From Acanthosepion pharaonis (Eukaryota > Mollusca > Cephalopoda > Sepiida > Sepiidae): a stretch of DNA of 64,000 nt. Shown piece by piece: positions 35,810 to 47,345 of the stretch; positions within the stretch are counted from its first letter, which is position 1, and each line of letters begins with the position of its first letter. Both the position numbers and the translations under genes were made by a program. The notes under the pieces were generated by a model, which did no database searches, had not been told where the DNA came from, and was given only the letters and a program-made list of their open reading frames with translations. Where the stretch lies: contig CAHIKZ030005576.1 in assembly GCA_903632075.3 (NCBI GenBank), positions 1,180,001 through 1,244,000 of the forward strand, in the 5' to 3' direction.

Positions 35810-36585
35810 TAATTAACATTAGAACATATAAAATTCAACATGAAAAGATGATGGACATAAGAGCACAACTAATCCAAGCAGATAACTGAAATTTTTATAT
35901 AAGATCAGCGTTCCATTTAAATATGATCACATCGTCGTCACGTGGGCGATGTTGTGAAAACATATTCGAAGATGATTTCCAAATATTAAAATATTAAAAA
36001 AAGTCGATTGAACTATTTTATATAAACAGTTCAAGAAATCCCTTCCGTTGATATAGGAATACGCAGAGATCAATAGGTTCTTATATCTTCATACAAGCTT
36101 GAAGTCCTCCACGTTACAAAGCAAATCAAATTACAAAGTTATATATGCATAGCATTGATAATGTATTTCTGCTTTCTTTTTCCCTTTGATTTGGTCAGTG
36201 TGTATGTGTATTTATGCAGTAGGACATTGTTAGATAAATTCCAAAACAAAATTTTGTTTTAAAAAAATAAAAAAAAATTAATTGTAACACAGAAATGAGT
36301 TGTTATGAAATTAATATTTACTTTAATAATAAATCAATTATTAACCCGTATTTTATGAGAGCTAATTACAACCTTTAAAAAGATTTTGAGGATCTTTAGA
36401 CATTGTTTTCTTTGGTGAAACTTTGTAGAAAAGTTACTATTTCTTTTCAACACTTTCAAATGTTTTAGCAGAAAGTCTAACAACTATAATGCTGTGATTT
36501 ATTCAATTTGCATATAACCTACTCCAAAATAAAATTAATAAACAAAAAAGAAATTGTTTTATTAATCTGAGTTTTTGTAAAGGGA
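35810..36585. other. Intronic sequence, nothing recognised
   Basis: No gene or element identified by eye. Confidence 0.35.
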
Positions 36586-36589
36586 CAAT

Positions 36590-37225
36590 GTATGGTAATC
36601 AGCGAAAGGAATTGCCCAATTGTAGAGGTCAAAATTATGCAAATACAAAAGTTCAAATATCTGGGAAGTTTTCTAACCGAGGACAGAAAATATGACACTA
36701 AAATACAAAAACATGGCAAAAGATGCCTTCCAAAAGCCAAACAAAATATTAAGAAACAGGAAAATTTCATTAGAAACAAAGTCAATAGTATTAAACTGCT
36801 ATGCAATATCAGTTTACCTATATATCATCGAATGCTGGACAATTTCGTCAGAGATAAAGAGACTTAGGGAAACAGAGTTATGATTCTATAGAACGATTCT
36901 GAGAATTCCATAGATAGAGAATATAAGCAATGAGGAAGTTTGAAGGGAAATGTAAACAAAAAGGTTATCTTTTATTTAGAATCAAAAAGGGATAGTTGAA
37001 ATTTCAAGTACACATAATAAGGAAAGAAGCTAGGAAAATTTGACACTCAAAGGACATTGAAGGTACAAGGAATGGAGGAAACAATGAGTGACCTAACAGA
37101 GTTGTGTAAATGGATGGCAGAACAGAGTTGGAGCATAGTAAAAAGACAAACATTACTAATAGCTAGCAAGGATAGGAAATTGTGGAGAGCCACAACCTCC
37201 CATGTCCTGGTTGGCAACCATTTTA
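36590..37225 (+). mobile_element. RTE-like LINE fragment, copy 3
   Basis: Plus-strand broken frames: IVEVKIMQIQKFKYLGSFLTEDRKYDTKIQ (36592-36690), then KISLETKSIVLNCYAISVYLYIIECWTI (36750-36850) and a 3' end gagccacaacctcccatgtc at 37188. 5'-truncated after the RT catalytic region. Confidence 0.75.
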
Positions 37226-37553
37226 CTGCAGAAAGAAACAGCAACCTAGTGCAGGAAAATCTTCTAATTAGTGATGAATCGAAAGGGACATGATCAGCCA
37301 AGCATGTATCACATGTGGCATTTAACTGATTGGATAAAGATAAACCAAATACTCCATCAAAACTAATAGAACCATAAATAGTGTAGATTTTAATCTAGCA
37401 CATAACCAATTTCTGTATTTAGTAGAACTGTAGATAATTTACACTTTTGACTTTGTAGTTATCAGACAAGAAGATTAATTTTAACCCACTTTGAAACATT
37501 CTTGCAATATTGATCAATGGAGACAGAATTTCAGACCTTCAATGGTGCTTTTT

Positions 37554-37574
37554 TATATATATATATATATATAT
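37554..37574. repeat. (TA)n microsatellite at left foot of palindrome
   Basis: About 21 bp of TA directly abutting the palindrome. Confidence 0.9.
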
Positions 37575-37784
37575 AAGACATTTTTATGTTTAACATTCTT
37601 TTATAGATACAAGTATTTTAGTAAATGCTCTGTTTATAATAAACAGTATTAAATAACATTTACCGGCCTGGATTTTTCTTGGACATTCAGGCTGGTAAAT
37701 GTTATTTAATACTGTTTATTATAAACAGAGCATTTACTAAAATACTTGTATCTATAAAAAGAATGTTAAACATAAAAATGTCTT
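37575..37784. repeat. 210-bp near-perfect palindrome
   Basis: Left arm 37575-37664 (90 bp) and right arm 37694-37784 (91 bp) are reverse complements with a single 1-bp T-run length difference. The 29-bp centre also pairs partly (gcctg/caggc). Any transcript from either strand would fold into a hairpin of about 90 bp. Confidence 0.97.
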
Positions 37785-37818
37785 TAAATAATTGTCGGAT
37801 CCATTTCATAATTTGTCC

Positions 37819-37844
37819 ATATATATATATATATATATATATAT
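37819..37844. repeat. (TA)n microsatellite
   Basis: 26 bp of TA between the palindrome and a SINE. Confidence 0.95.
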
Positions 37845-38246
37845 GAAAAGGCACGGTTGAGTAGTGGACAAAGGAATTGGGGAGCCGAGTTTGAATTCCA
37901 GTCGAATCCATTACATTCACTTACGTGCTAATACCCTTGGGAAAGGTATTAATCTTCTTCTTCTCCCTCCAGCTATAGGTAAATAGCTGGACAGACTTGG
38001 TTCTATAGCCTTGGCTGGCAATTGGTCTAGGAGAAGGGCAATTCTGAATTCAAAACCTACAGAGGGTTATATGGGGACTTTGTGGCATGTGGTGCAGCAG
38101 GTCTCCGTATTTGGCCCTTCAAAAAGTGTGGATGGTTCTGCACAAACCTTCACCACTATAATCAAATTATATGTGCTAGTGTCTGGCTGTCAGTTCCTAG
38201 GAACTGAGCGGCTTGACCCTCATACATCGAATATGACGGGAGAGTT

Positions 38247-38248
<2 letters not shown>
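37845..38248 (+). repeat. tRNA-derived SINE flanked by (TA)n on both sides
   Basis: The head at 37849-37912 has an A-box-like cggttgagtagtgg and a B-box-like gagtttgaattccag. The body continues gggaaaggtattaatc...ctggcaattggtc...gtggcatgtggtgcagc. No terminal target duplication was shown. Confidence 0.6.

Positions 38249-38249
<1 letters not shown>

Positions 38250-38310
<61 letters not shown>
38250..38310. repeat. (TA)n microsatellite
   Basis: About 60 bp of TA, passing into cacaca. Confidence 0.95.
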
Positions 38311-38317
<7 letters not shown>

Positions 38318-39605
38318 GTATGTATATATACACACACATACATATATGCATGCTTTTGGCAAAAAAAGTAACACTAGTCTCTTTTGGGTATTAATAACAG
38401 GATTACCATTGATAGCTTTCATTATTCCAACACCTGTTTGATTAGAAAAGACTTAAGGTTAATTAGCTGAAAAATGAATATTCATCTCAATAGACCTGTA
38501 TAGGTAAATATATGGCTGTGTGCAAACCTATATAGGTATTATACTGGTTGGCATCACTAATGGAGCCCAGTTTTTCTTATTACAAATATGTCCGTGCCAA
38601 GTGTGTCAGCTTGTTAATGGAAAGATCAATATTTATTTATGAGACGATTAGTCATTCTTTTACTTCAACCTTTACTATTACCACTCATTGACCAATACTT
38701 TATTTACAGTATTCAGTAATAGTAATTGGTTTAAGAATCCTGATATATACCATTTAATTTTTTTATCACTTTAAATAAACATTATTCTTGGTGGTAACTC
38801 ATATTTGAGTAGAAACTCGATTTATATGTGCTCTCTGCTGGAGAGCAGATATTTTTCTTTAATAAGATTTCTTGAATATTCAGCCCAGTATGCAAAAATA
38901 AATATACTGTTTAATAAATAAACAGTCTATCTACTTAAATAGGAGTACCCACTAAAAATAACAATTAAAGGTGATAAAATCTGCCAGATTAATAAATAAA
39001 AAATCCATTACTACTTTAGAATATTCACTTTTTTCAATCTGAATTTCTGAGATGAGACATTATCATTATTATGCACTTATCTATTAAGACTTGTGTCCTT
39101 ATTTTTGTTGTTATTGCTACAATGTTCCTGTCATAGCTCTGTTCTTCTTCAGTTGTTTATTGTATTTAGGTATCTTTTAAGAATTTTAAACCAAATTCCT
39201 GATTCAAAGTGATGTACAAGAAAAAAAAATGTATGAGAATGTACTTTGACATAGATTCCTCCCAGCAATATTGTTATATAAAAATTTATATATCTTATAC
39301 CATCAATATGGAAAAATTCCACATGTCACCCAAAAACCTTTTCCCATTTTGTCATAGATTCCCCCCCAATATTGTTCTTGATATATATATGTGTGTGTGT
39401 ATATATATATATAGCTAGCTCCAAATGTACACAAATGACAAATGTAACTTAGTCTACATGCAACACAGCAACATCTACCAAACTTTCTTTAAGCTTAATA
39501 ACTCAAAAACAAACAATTTGTGTACATATATTTATATGAACTTTTGTCCTTGTTTTGGTGTGAGAGGGACCTGCCCCTAATGTTTGCAAAAGTATTTTGA
39601 TACAC

Positions 39606-39607
<2 letters not shown>

Positions 39608-39662
<55 letters not shown>
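39608..39662. repeat. (TA)n microsatellite
   Basis: About 55 bp of TA. Confidence 0.95.
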
Positions 39663-39666
<4 letters not shown>

Positions 39667-39749
39667 GGTTATTCTACTCTGTTGACATTGCTATTCTTAT
39701 GCTTTATTAATGTGAGTTACTTATACGCCTTTTTGCTGTATTTATTCAC

Positions 39750-40560
39750 TCTGTACAGTGAGGTCACACTAAGAGAATTAGAAGTCATACCAGGATTATT
39801 GGTAGACACAATCTTAACAGCATGAGATATGCAGATGACATTGTGTTAATGACAGATACAGAAAAAGAACTGCTAGACAAGGTAGTAAAGGAAAGTGTAA
39901 AGAAAAGACTAACTATTAATTGTAAGAAAACAAAATTTATGGTTGTTAACACACAAGACATCCAAAGATGTGAGCTACAAATTGGAGATGTTAGATTCAA
40001 ACAAATAAAAAAGAAATTGGGAAATGTTATAACAGACACAGAAATCCAAAGGCACATTGGAATAGCAAAAGATGCTTTGCAAAAGTTAAGCAAAGTAATA
40101 AGAAGCATCTAAATTTCATTAGTAACAAAGAAAAGGGTGCTGAGCTGGTATGTAATATCAACCCTCCTATATGGTATTGAATAATGAACAAATTCTTCAT
40201 AAAGTGGAGACTTGAGGCAATAAAGATATTGTTGTATAGAATGATAATGAGAATAACATGGATGGAGAATATGAGCAATGAGGAAGATTTAAGTAAAATG
40301 GAGACAAAAAATGACACTTGAATCAGAAAGAGATTTTAAATTTCAAGGAAAGAAGTTTTGGAGACTATGGCACTCACAGAACATATTGATGAAAAGAGAG
40401 ACAGAGGGGAAACAGCAAGTAACCTAGTTGTGTAAATGAATGGCAGAACAGGAACTAGAGAAAATGGCAAGCTAACAAACATTGCTTAGAGTTAGAAAGG
40501 TTAGGAAGTTGTGGAGAGATATGATCAACCATATCCTGAAGAGACACGGTACATAGAAAA
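39750..40560 (+). mobile_element. RTE-like LINE fragment, copy 4
   Basis: The best-preserved copy. 39822-40112 encodes MRYADDIVLMTDTEKELLDKV (catalytic YADD intact), KKRLTINCKKTKFMVV, ELQIGDVRFKQIKK and IQRHIGIAKDALQKLSKV. Frames break after about 40110. The 3' end is recognisable at 40500-40560 (gagatatgatcaaccatatcctgaagagaca). Confidence 0.82.
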
Positions 40561-40879
40561 AGACCAAAATACAAAGGATCTCTTTTTCTAATCAGTATAT
40601 AAATATCCATATGTATAATATGCGATGTGAATTGATCTATATATCTATTTTTTGTATGTATATGAGACACTTTTAATAGTATACATATACTATGCTCTGA
40701 TCCTAGACAAAATACCAAGGAGCAACACTAATCTATATGTATGGGATTTATGCTAGTATATATTTTGTGTATATAAAAAAGTTTTTTCTTTTTATTATAT
40801 ATAATAATAATAATAACAACAACCATTAAAATAGATATATTCAATTGACAAGAATTAAAATATTTTTTTTTCATTATTT

Positions 40880-41260
40880 CATCTCGAACAAGGCAAAAAG
40901 CTACTAAGATGTCAGGGGTTACTGAGTGAAAGAATATGAGAAAAAGAAAATATTATTAAGGATAGAGAACAGTAAAAGAACAGGAAATAAAAGTAGATGA
41001 TGATAATTTATATTGCATTTAAATTTTTGAAGATCAAAGTTGACTGGAGCGCAAGAAGCCAGAAGAGAGTTCCACAATTGAGAAATGTGAGAGAAGAAAC
41101 TGTGAATATAGAACTTATTGTTACATCTAGCCATTTCAAGTGTAAAAGGATGAGTCCTTGCCATCAATCTAGTACTGTGCTTAAATTTGTAAAGTATAAG
41201 TACTAAAGAGGAAAGTTCATTAGAACAATTACCATGAGAAATATTTATTTCAAGAGAAAC
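40880..41260 (-). mobile_element. CR1-like LINE 3' fragment
   Basis: Minus-strand frame 40919-41167: ARTHPFTLEMARCNNKFYIHSFFSHISQLWNSLL, the ORF2 end, plus the tail aacaaggcaaaaagctacta at about 40890. Confidence 0.75.
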
Positions 41261-41409
41261 TATTGCTTGGTAAGGAAACCACTGATAGTGTTCTTTTATT
41301 ATTTTTCAATGCATAATATACAGATTGAGAGCCCATATTACTCAAATTTCCTTTAAATATCATAAAATTTTCTGATGCATCATCAAATTCCACTTTTAAG
41401 CACTAATTT

Positions 41410-41815
41410 AAACTTTGTTAGAAACAAAGAAAAGACTACTGAACTGTTATATGATATCTGACCTATAGGGCAGTGAATGCTAGACAATCTCCTCAAAGAT
41501 GAAGAAGAGACTTGAAGCAACAGGAATGTGGTTCTACAGAAGGATACCATGGAGTGAACATGTGTGAAATGATGAGATTTTAGAGAAGGAAACTTGATAT
41601 CATGAAGAGACTGTTGAAATTTCTAGGGTACGTAATGAGGGCTTGGAAAATTTGATACTCACAGGATGGGCTTCATTAAATGGATGGTGGAACAGGATTT
41701 AGGAGAAACAGCAAAAAGACAAAGTTTATTAAGAGCTACCAGGAGGAGGAAGTTGTGGAGGGCCATGATTGCCTATGTCCTGAGGAAACATGGTACATAA
41801 AGAAAAAGTTCTAAA
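41410..41815 (+). mobile_element. RTE-like LINE fragment, copy 5
   Basis: Starts gttagaaacaaagaaaagac and follows the C-terminal domain (gcagtgaatgctagacaatctcctc, gaagagacttgaagcaacag) to the 3' end catgattgcctatgtcctga at 41764. An internal deletion makes it shorter than copy 6. Confidence 0.7.
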
Positions 41816-41819
41816 TAAT

Positions 41820-43085
41820 TGAAAAAACAAATTTAAGATTTCTCTTAAAGTAAAATACTTGTTTAAACACTAAATTTTCAATAAAAATTTTAACATCTGT
41901 ATTTCTTAAGTATGCTTTTAGTATTTGCAGCATCACCTATATATAAAATACATTGATATTATTGGCAAAATTAAACTCAGCACTTGCTATAAAAACTTCT
42001 AGTATGATCATTACCAATAATACAACAACAAAATTAAAAACTTCAACAAAACATTATCATCTTCACCACTTGGTGAATAACTCTGTAATAATAATTCAAA
42101 CAAAACATAGATTGATTAAACAAAAATTATATCATCATGCCAGTTAACTTTTTGTATATCTAAATCACACAATGAGAAATGTGACAAATCATCAGCAGTA
42201 ACACAAGAATAATATATCATGTAAGCTGTAAAAAAAACTATTAAAAATACTAGAAGCATTAAGTATAGAAAAAAAACATCAATAACATTTTATCTAATTT
42301 AGGAACAAACATACTAAATATATTTTATAACTAAAAAAAGACATAACAATATGAACTGACACATGAACATGTGATACTTTAAAAACTGATACAATTTGTG
42401 AAACCAATATCTAACATAACACAAAAAAACTAAAACTTTTTCATGATGGATTATGAAAGTGAAAGTACATCTGACAATGTATATTTAAATTTTCAACAGA
42501 AAAGAGGAAAATGGTTCAAAATAAATAAATAAATAAAAAAAAAAACAACCATAACAAAGAACTTTCATTGATCTTTAAACAAACTGTGTGTGAGAGAGAA
42601 ATGACTCTTTGTACCTTTGTGTCTCAGTGAGGATGGTCTACCAGCAGCAGGTTTATCAGTCTGATGACAAATTCAATCATTGCATTAGTTAAACATTCAG
42701 CAGGTGGAAGAATGAATAAAAAGTTTTGACTTATTTAAAAAAAAAAAAAAAAAATCTATGCAATATTACCAGCAGCATTGCTTAGTATATGGATGTTATA
42801 TTTAATGAAAGTTAAAAAAAAAAGCCAACAGCAATCAAGAAAGCTTAATTTCATTATTTTTCTTTTTTTCCTATCTCCTCTACTTCAACTCTGCCCTATC
42901 ACTGGTGATATCAGTATTGGTAATTACAAGGCTTTATCTTAGTACAGCAGAAGATCCTAATATGAGACATCCCATAAAGTTTGAACTACAAGATCCTTTT
43001 CTATTTCATAAGAGGTCAGTTGCTTCACTGATGGCAAGATGATCAAATTTCAAACCTAAATTGTTTGTCCATTTAAAATACTACA
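41820..43085. other. AT-rich intronic sequence, nothing recognised
   Basis: A tracts (42536-42545, 42736-42754) and short chance frames only. Confidence 0.4.
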
Positions 43086-43089
43086 TTTA

Positions 43090-43680
43090 TTAGAAAATGT
43101 ATTCAGTTCAAATACAGGAGGGGTTATCAAAATATCTTCTAAGGATAGCATGGAAATGTGAAGAAAAACTAATCAAGGTGCTGAGAAGCAGAAAAATTTT
43201 GTTAAGAACCAAGAAAAGAGTGCTGGATTGCTATGGAATATCTATCCTCTTATACGACAGTGAATGTTGGACAGTCTCCTCATGGATGAAGAAAAAACTA
43301 AGGCCAACAGAAATGTGGTTCTACTGAATGATACTGAAAATTCTATAGATGGAGTGATTAAGCAACAAAGTCTTAAAGAAAATGGTAACAGAAAGAACAC
43401 TTATACTCCAAATCAGGAAGATAACCAAAATTCTTTGGACACATAATAAAGAAGGATTGGTTTGAAAACTTAAACCTCCTGGGGCAAATTGAGGAGAAGA
43501 GAGATAAGGGAAAGCAGCGAGCTAATTACCTGAAAAAACTTGTGTGAATGGATAGAGAAGTGGGTGGGGCCTTAGCAAAGGGAGAAAAACTGCTAAGAGC
43601 CACAGGAGATATTTAGTTGTCAGGAGCCATGATCACCAATATCCTGAAGGAATGCAACACATAGAAGAAGACCGATAACA
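43090..43680 (+). mobile_element. RTE-like LINE fragment, copy 6
   Basis: 43120-43330 encodes LRIAWKCEEKLIKVLRSRKILLRTKKRVLDCYGISILLYDSECWTVSSWMKKKL, typical of the post-RT domain. It continues with breaks to the 3' end catgatcaccaatatcctga near 43628. Confidence 0.78.
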
Positions 43681-44174
43681 CCCTTTTTTTTTTTTTTACC
43701 CAGGGGTCACCTGTCAAGGCACATTTCCATTTCAACCTCATTCAGAATGTGTAATGTGTATTTGCATTAATTTTTTTTTCCATTTAATCTAAATACACTT
43801 TGTCATGAGTAATAAACTGGACATTTAATTTGTGGGCATCTCTATGCTGTCAGCTTCTAGTTGCGAATAAACACATATTAATAGATTAATATTGATACAT
43901 GTTAGATATGAATAGAGTCTGATATCAATAGATAGAAACAGAGTGAAATAATTATCAATGAGATACTCACTGTAGGTAAGAGAAAGAAAAGCTTCATTTA
44001 TTTTCCACAGTCATACTATACACAAAGCAAAGAGACAATTTGGCAGATGTTAAGTAGTTGATATTTCTTTTACCCTAAATTTATGATTTTATTGTTCAGC
44101 CAAGGATAGGAGGGTGTTCACACTGAGTGGAGAAGAACATAGTATTCTTTTGTTTTATTTCAAATTCAATCAAA

Positions 44175-44177
<3 letters not shown>

Positions 44178-44215
<38 letters not shown>
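44178..44215. repeat. (CA)n microsatellite
   Basis: About 28 bp of CA, then a short TA stretch. Confidence 0.9.
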
Positions 44216-44435
44216 AAAGTTTGATTAAAAAGAACTGACAAGGTCTATCTGTTGAAGTTTTATTGTATTTTGCCAATTTTTGGATGAGGTGTTGATTTTT
44301 GTGGAAAAAGTGTCAAAAGTTCATATTTTGCTATCTTTGTTCAAGTACTTTCGACTTTAGCAGTCATTATCAATGTGGTGTGTTTGAATTCCTTTGTTTG
44401 CATCTTGGTATTCTTTGGGAAGTTTAGAATTTTAC

Positions 44436-44438
<3 letters not shown>

Positions 44439-44498
<60 letters not shown>

Positions 44499-44512
44499 TG
44501 TGTGTGTGTGTG
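44439..44512. repeat. (TA)n(GT)n compound microsatellite
   Basis: About 57 bp of TA then 17 bp of GT. Confidence 0.95.
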
Positions 44513-44669
44513 TACATTAAATGAAACATGCATGTAAGACACTCATACATAATGCAGACATATGCATATACAAAGTCACATGCAGATTGAGAATCAGTTT
44601 CTTTTATGATTAATTTTCATTCCATATTATTTATTGTTCCTAACTCTAACTAAACTCACACATATTACA

Positions 44670-45454
44670 CAGGGTGCAAGATGTAAATTGTCACCATTTT
44701 ATATTTTTAATTTTGTGCATTTTTTGTTTTTATCAACTGCATAGTATAGTAGGGTCAGTTGGGCACCACCTGTGGGCAAAAAACCGCATTCTCTTGACCA
44801 GAAATTTGGAAATGGCATGCTGTCCTGCCTGGCATTTGCACCAGAAGCTCAAATACAAACAAGAGTGTTTGGATGTCAATTTGATGACAGTGCAGAGGAT
44901 TCAGAAAGAGTTGGATAAGTCTAATGGCAATTATGAAGTTACGGCAGCTTGGGAAACTTACTCTGATTGTTTTGATAAGAAAAGAACTCCCGAATTTGCT
45001 GGTGAGGACCTCAGACCCAACATGAAGGCCTACATCAATTGCCTTGAGGAGATAGTACACCACTGGGTCAAGGGTGTGGCTGCTGCAGTCCTGACTGTCA
45101 GACAATTTCTGTAACCGTGTCACCCCTTACATCTGGCAACCAAACTCCCCAGACTGTAACCCCCTTGATTATTGTGTGTGGGGTGTAGTTGAGCAGGAGA
45201 CCAAAACAACTCCTTGTTACACCAAAGAGGAATTGAAAGCAAGGATTATGGTAGCATTCACCAACTTAAATATGGAGACTGCCTAGAAGAGTTGCACTGG
45301 ATTTTGAAGTCATCTGGAGGCCATGATTGAAGCCAGTGGTAGTTTTATTGAATAAATTTACTCCTTACTATTTCAAGATATTTTTGTGTAATTTTGGTAA
45401 ATATATCTGTTAAAATGAGATTGTGTAACTTAGAAGGCAATTTATCCATTGCAT

Positions 45455-45461
<7 letters not shown>
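44670..45461 (+). mobile_element. mariner/Tc1-like element, internally deleted, copy 2
   Basis: The left end cagggtgcaagatgtaaatt (44670) and the right end ggcaatttatccattgcatt..ctg (about 45436-45459) are inverted. The plus strand encodes TVQRIQKELDKSNGNYEV, KKRTPEFAGEDLRPNMKAYINCLEEIV, then frameshifted catalytic region and ETKTTPCYTKEELKARIM. It lacks the same middle part of the transposase as the copy at 34562-35434. Confidence 0.8.

Positions 45462-45508
<47 letters not shown>
45462..45508. repeat. (TA)n microsatellite
   Basis: About 47 bp of TA between the mariner end and the hairpin element. Confidence 0.95.
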
Positions 45509-45509
<1 letters not shown>

Positions 45510-45644
45510 AAGGTGTACTATATTTATGGAATAAAGTGCTCAATATCAGGGATAGAGTATGTAAATATAAAAGTGAACATTGAAGTCAACACTCAGAGGC
45601 AACAGGCTGTTTTGAATGTGTCTGTCACCTCTGAGTGTTGACTT

Positions 45645-45648
<4 letters not shown>
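45509..45648 (-). repeat. Hairpin/(TA)n repeat family, copy 1
   Basis: Perfect 21-bp inverted arms 45579-45599 and 45628-45648 (attgaagtcaacactcagagg). The 28-nt centre contains AAAACAGCCTGTT on the minus strand. The body (45510-45578) reads on the minus strand ttttatatttaca..ctctatc..tgatattgagcacttt..cataaatatag. Bounded on both sides by (TA)n. Related copies at 60530, 60940 and 63430. Confidence 0.75.

Positions 45649-45684
<36 letters not shown>
45645..45684. repeat. (TA)n microsatellite
   Basis: About 40 bp of TA. Confidence 0.95.
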
Positions 45685-45685
<1 letters not shown>

Positions 45686-46345
45686 ATATAAAATCCGGTG
45701 TTCTTATAGATATTTTTATTTTTACAAAATAGTGCTCAATGTAAATTTACAGAGCATTAATATTATAAATTATTGATTTAAAATATGGTTATTTTCGCTA
45801 CACAGTTCCAACCATGTTTCAAAAATAAGCTAAAACCCTAATTTTATTTTTGCAAATAAATTAAAACATTAGTTCTATTTCATCTTCAAGAAATACTTTT
45901 AAAATACCGGGTTTTAAATACACATAAAATCAGGTTTCCATAGTTATTACAAAAATGTGTATCATTGTATGTTATTTACATTTTTAAGGGGTGAAAACTG
46001 AAACCTGAAGTTGAATGGATTCGTCTGAATTTAAAAAAAAAAAAAAAAAAAATTGTTAACGGTAAAAAATTTTCAACGTCATCTTTTAAAATTAAATTTT
46101 TTTTTTAAAATACTTTTATTTAAAACGATTTAAAAATTTTATTTTTTTTTATTTAGAACAGTTAAAGATGATCCATTATATTATTAGGATTATTTTAACA
46201 TTAAGTTTAAGTATTTTTTTTTTTTACATTTTTTTTTTTTTTTTTTTTTTGTATGACTATATATACTGATTCATAAACTTTTCTTTTATATATAAACCTA
46301 TATTATATGTGAAATATATATATATAGTTTATATATAAAATAAGC

Positions 46346-46700
46346 TAAAATGTTGAATATTTATAACCCAAATTTCAAGTAATTTTTTTTTAAAATAAAA
46401 ATTTATTGTAAAAAAATGATGACGTTATATATATATATATATATATAAATATAATAACCTAAAAAGAAAATTTTTTGAAAGTCATGAATGAATTGGCTGT
46501 TTGCTATTTTTTTTGGAAATCAATTATTTTTAAATCAATTAATTTATAATATATATATATATATATATATTTAAAATGTTGAATAACCCAAATTTCAATA
46601 TTTTGTCTATATATATATATATATATATATATTGAAGACAATGTTTTTTTGAAAAGCATGAATGAATTGGCTGTTTGCTATTTTAAAATGAATATCAATC
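46346..46700. repeat. Two-copy tandem duplication with internal (TA)n
   Basis: aatgttgaat..aacccaaatttcaa occurs at 46350 and 46569, and catgaatgaattggctgttt at 46484 and 46658, giving two units of roughly 200 bp. Each has its own (TA)n (46428-46447, 46549-46571, 46608-46632). Confidence 0.75.
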
Positions 46701-47131
46701 TGATTTACACAAGCAAAACATACATACACACACACACATACTAATATCAATACTTGGTTGGAAAAAACCTCAGATAGCTCACCTTGTAGTTATGTGAAAA
46801 CAAATTGGTACCTGAGGAAAAAATTGGAAATAAAAAAAGAAAGAACTAAAAACATCCAAACAGTGCAAAATAAATCATCCAGTGCCTTAAGTCTTTAGTC
46901 CAAAGAAAAAAACCCTAAGCAAGTAGTAAGACTAAAACATAGAGTGCTCAATATGCTAAGTAGAGCCAGCTTACCCTGAAGATTTGTTTAGGTGAAACCT
47001 AGGTAGGTTTTCCTGGCTCTTTAGGATTTATTTTAGTTATATAATAGTAAACAGGAAGTGCTGGTTGTAATAAAACAGTGCTCTATGCAAAATAACAGAG
47101 CTAAAATACATATTGTTAATAAAAAGTACAT

Positions 47132-47345
47132 TTGTTTCTATCTATTTGGTATAACAACAACGACATGCATGAATGGAGCTCATATGCGTACCAAATGGTG
47201 AGGAAGAAATACACATTTATTATTGGTATAAACTCAAGAAGGTTAAACCAAAGGCTATATGAACACAAAAGAAGCATTTTAAAACACAAAACACATTGGT
47301 TGTTCACCATAATGAAACTGACCACAATTTTGACATAAAAATTCT
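47132..47345 (+). pseudogene. Penelope-like element, GIY-YIG endonuclease remnant
   Basis: The frame KKYTFIIGINSRRLNQRLYEHKRSILKHKTH resembles the second part of the GIY-YIG nuclease of Penelope-like retroelements (IGKTxRRLxxRLxEHK). The expected Lys/Thr after IG are replaced and the frame degenerates after about 47300. No RT domain was found next to it. A 5'-truncated dead fragment. Confidence 0.6.

Noticed and set aside
37849..37912. Possible functional tRNA genes at SINE heads (also 2855, 50700, 53058, 58280, 61650)
   Set aside because: Only A/B-box-like boxes survive; acceptor and anticodon stems do not form, so they are SINE heads.
38011..38394. Frames rich in Ile-Tyr repeats (also at 27661, 47532, 52368, 60193)
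   Set aside because: Products of translating (TA)n; not genes.
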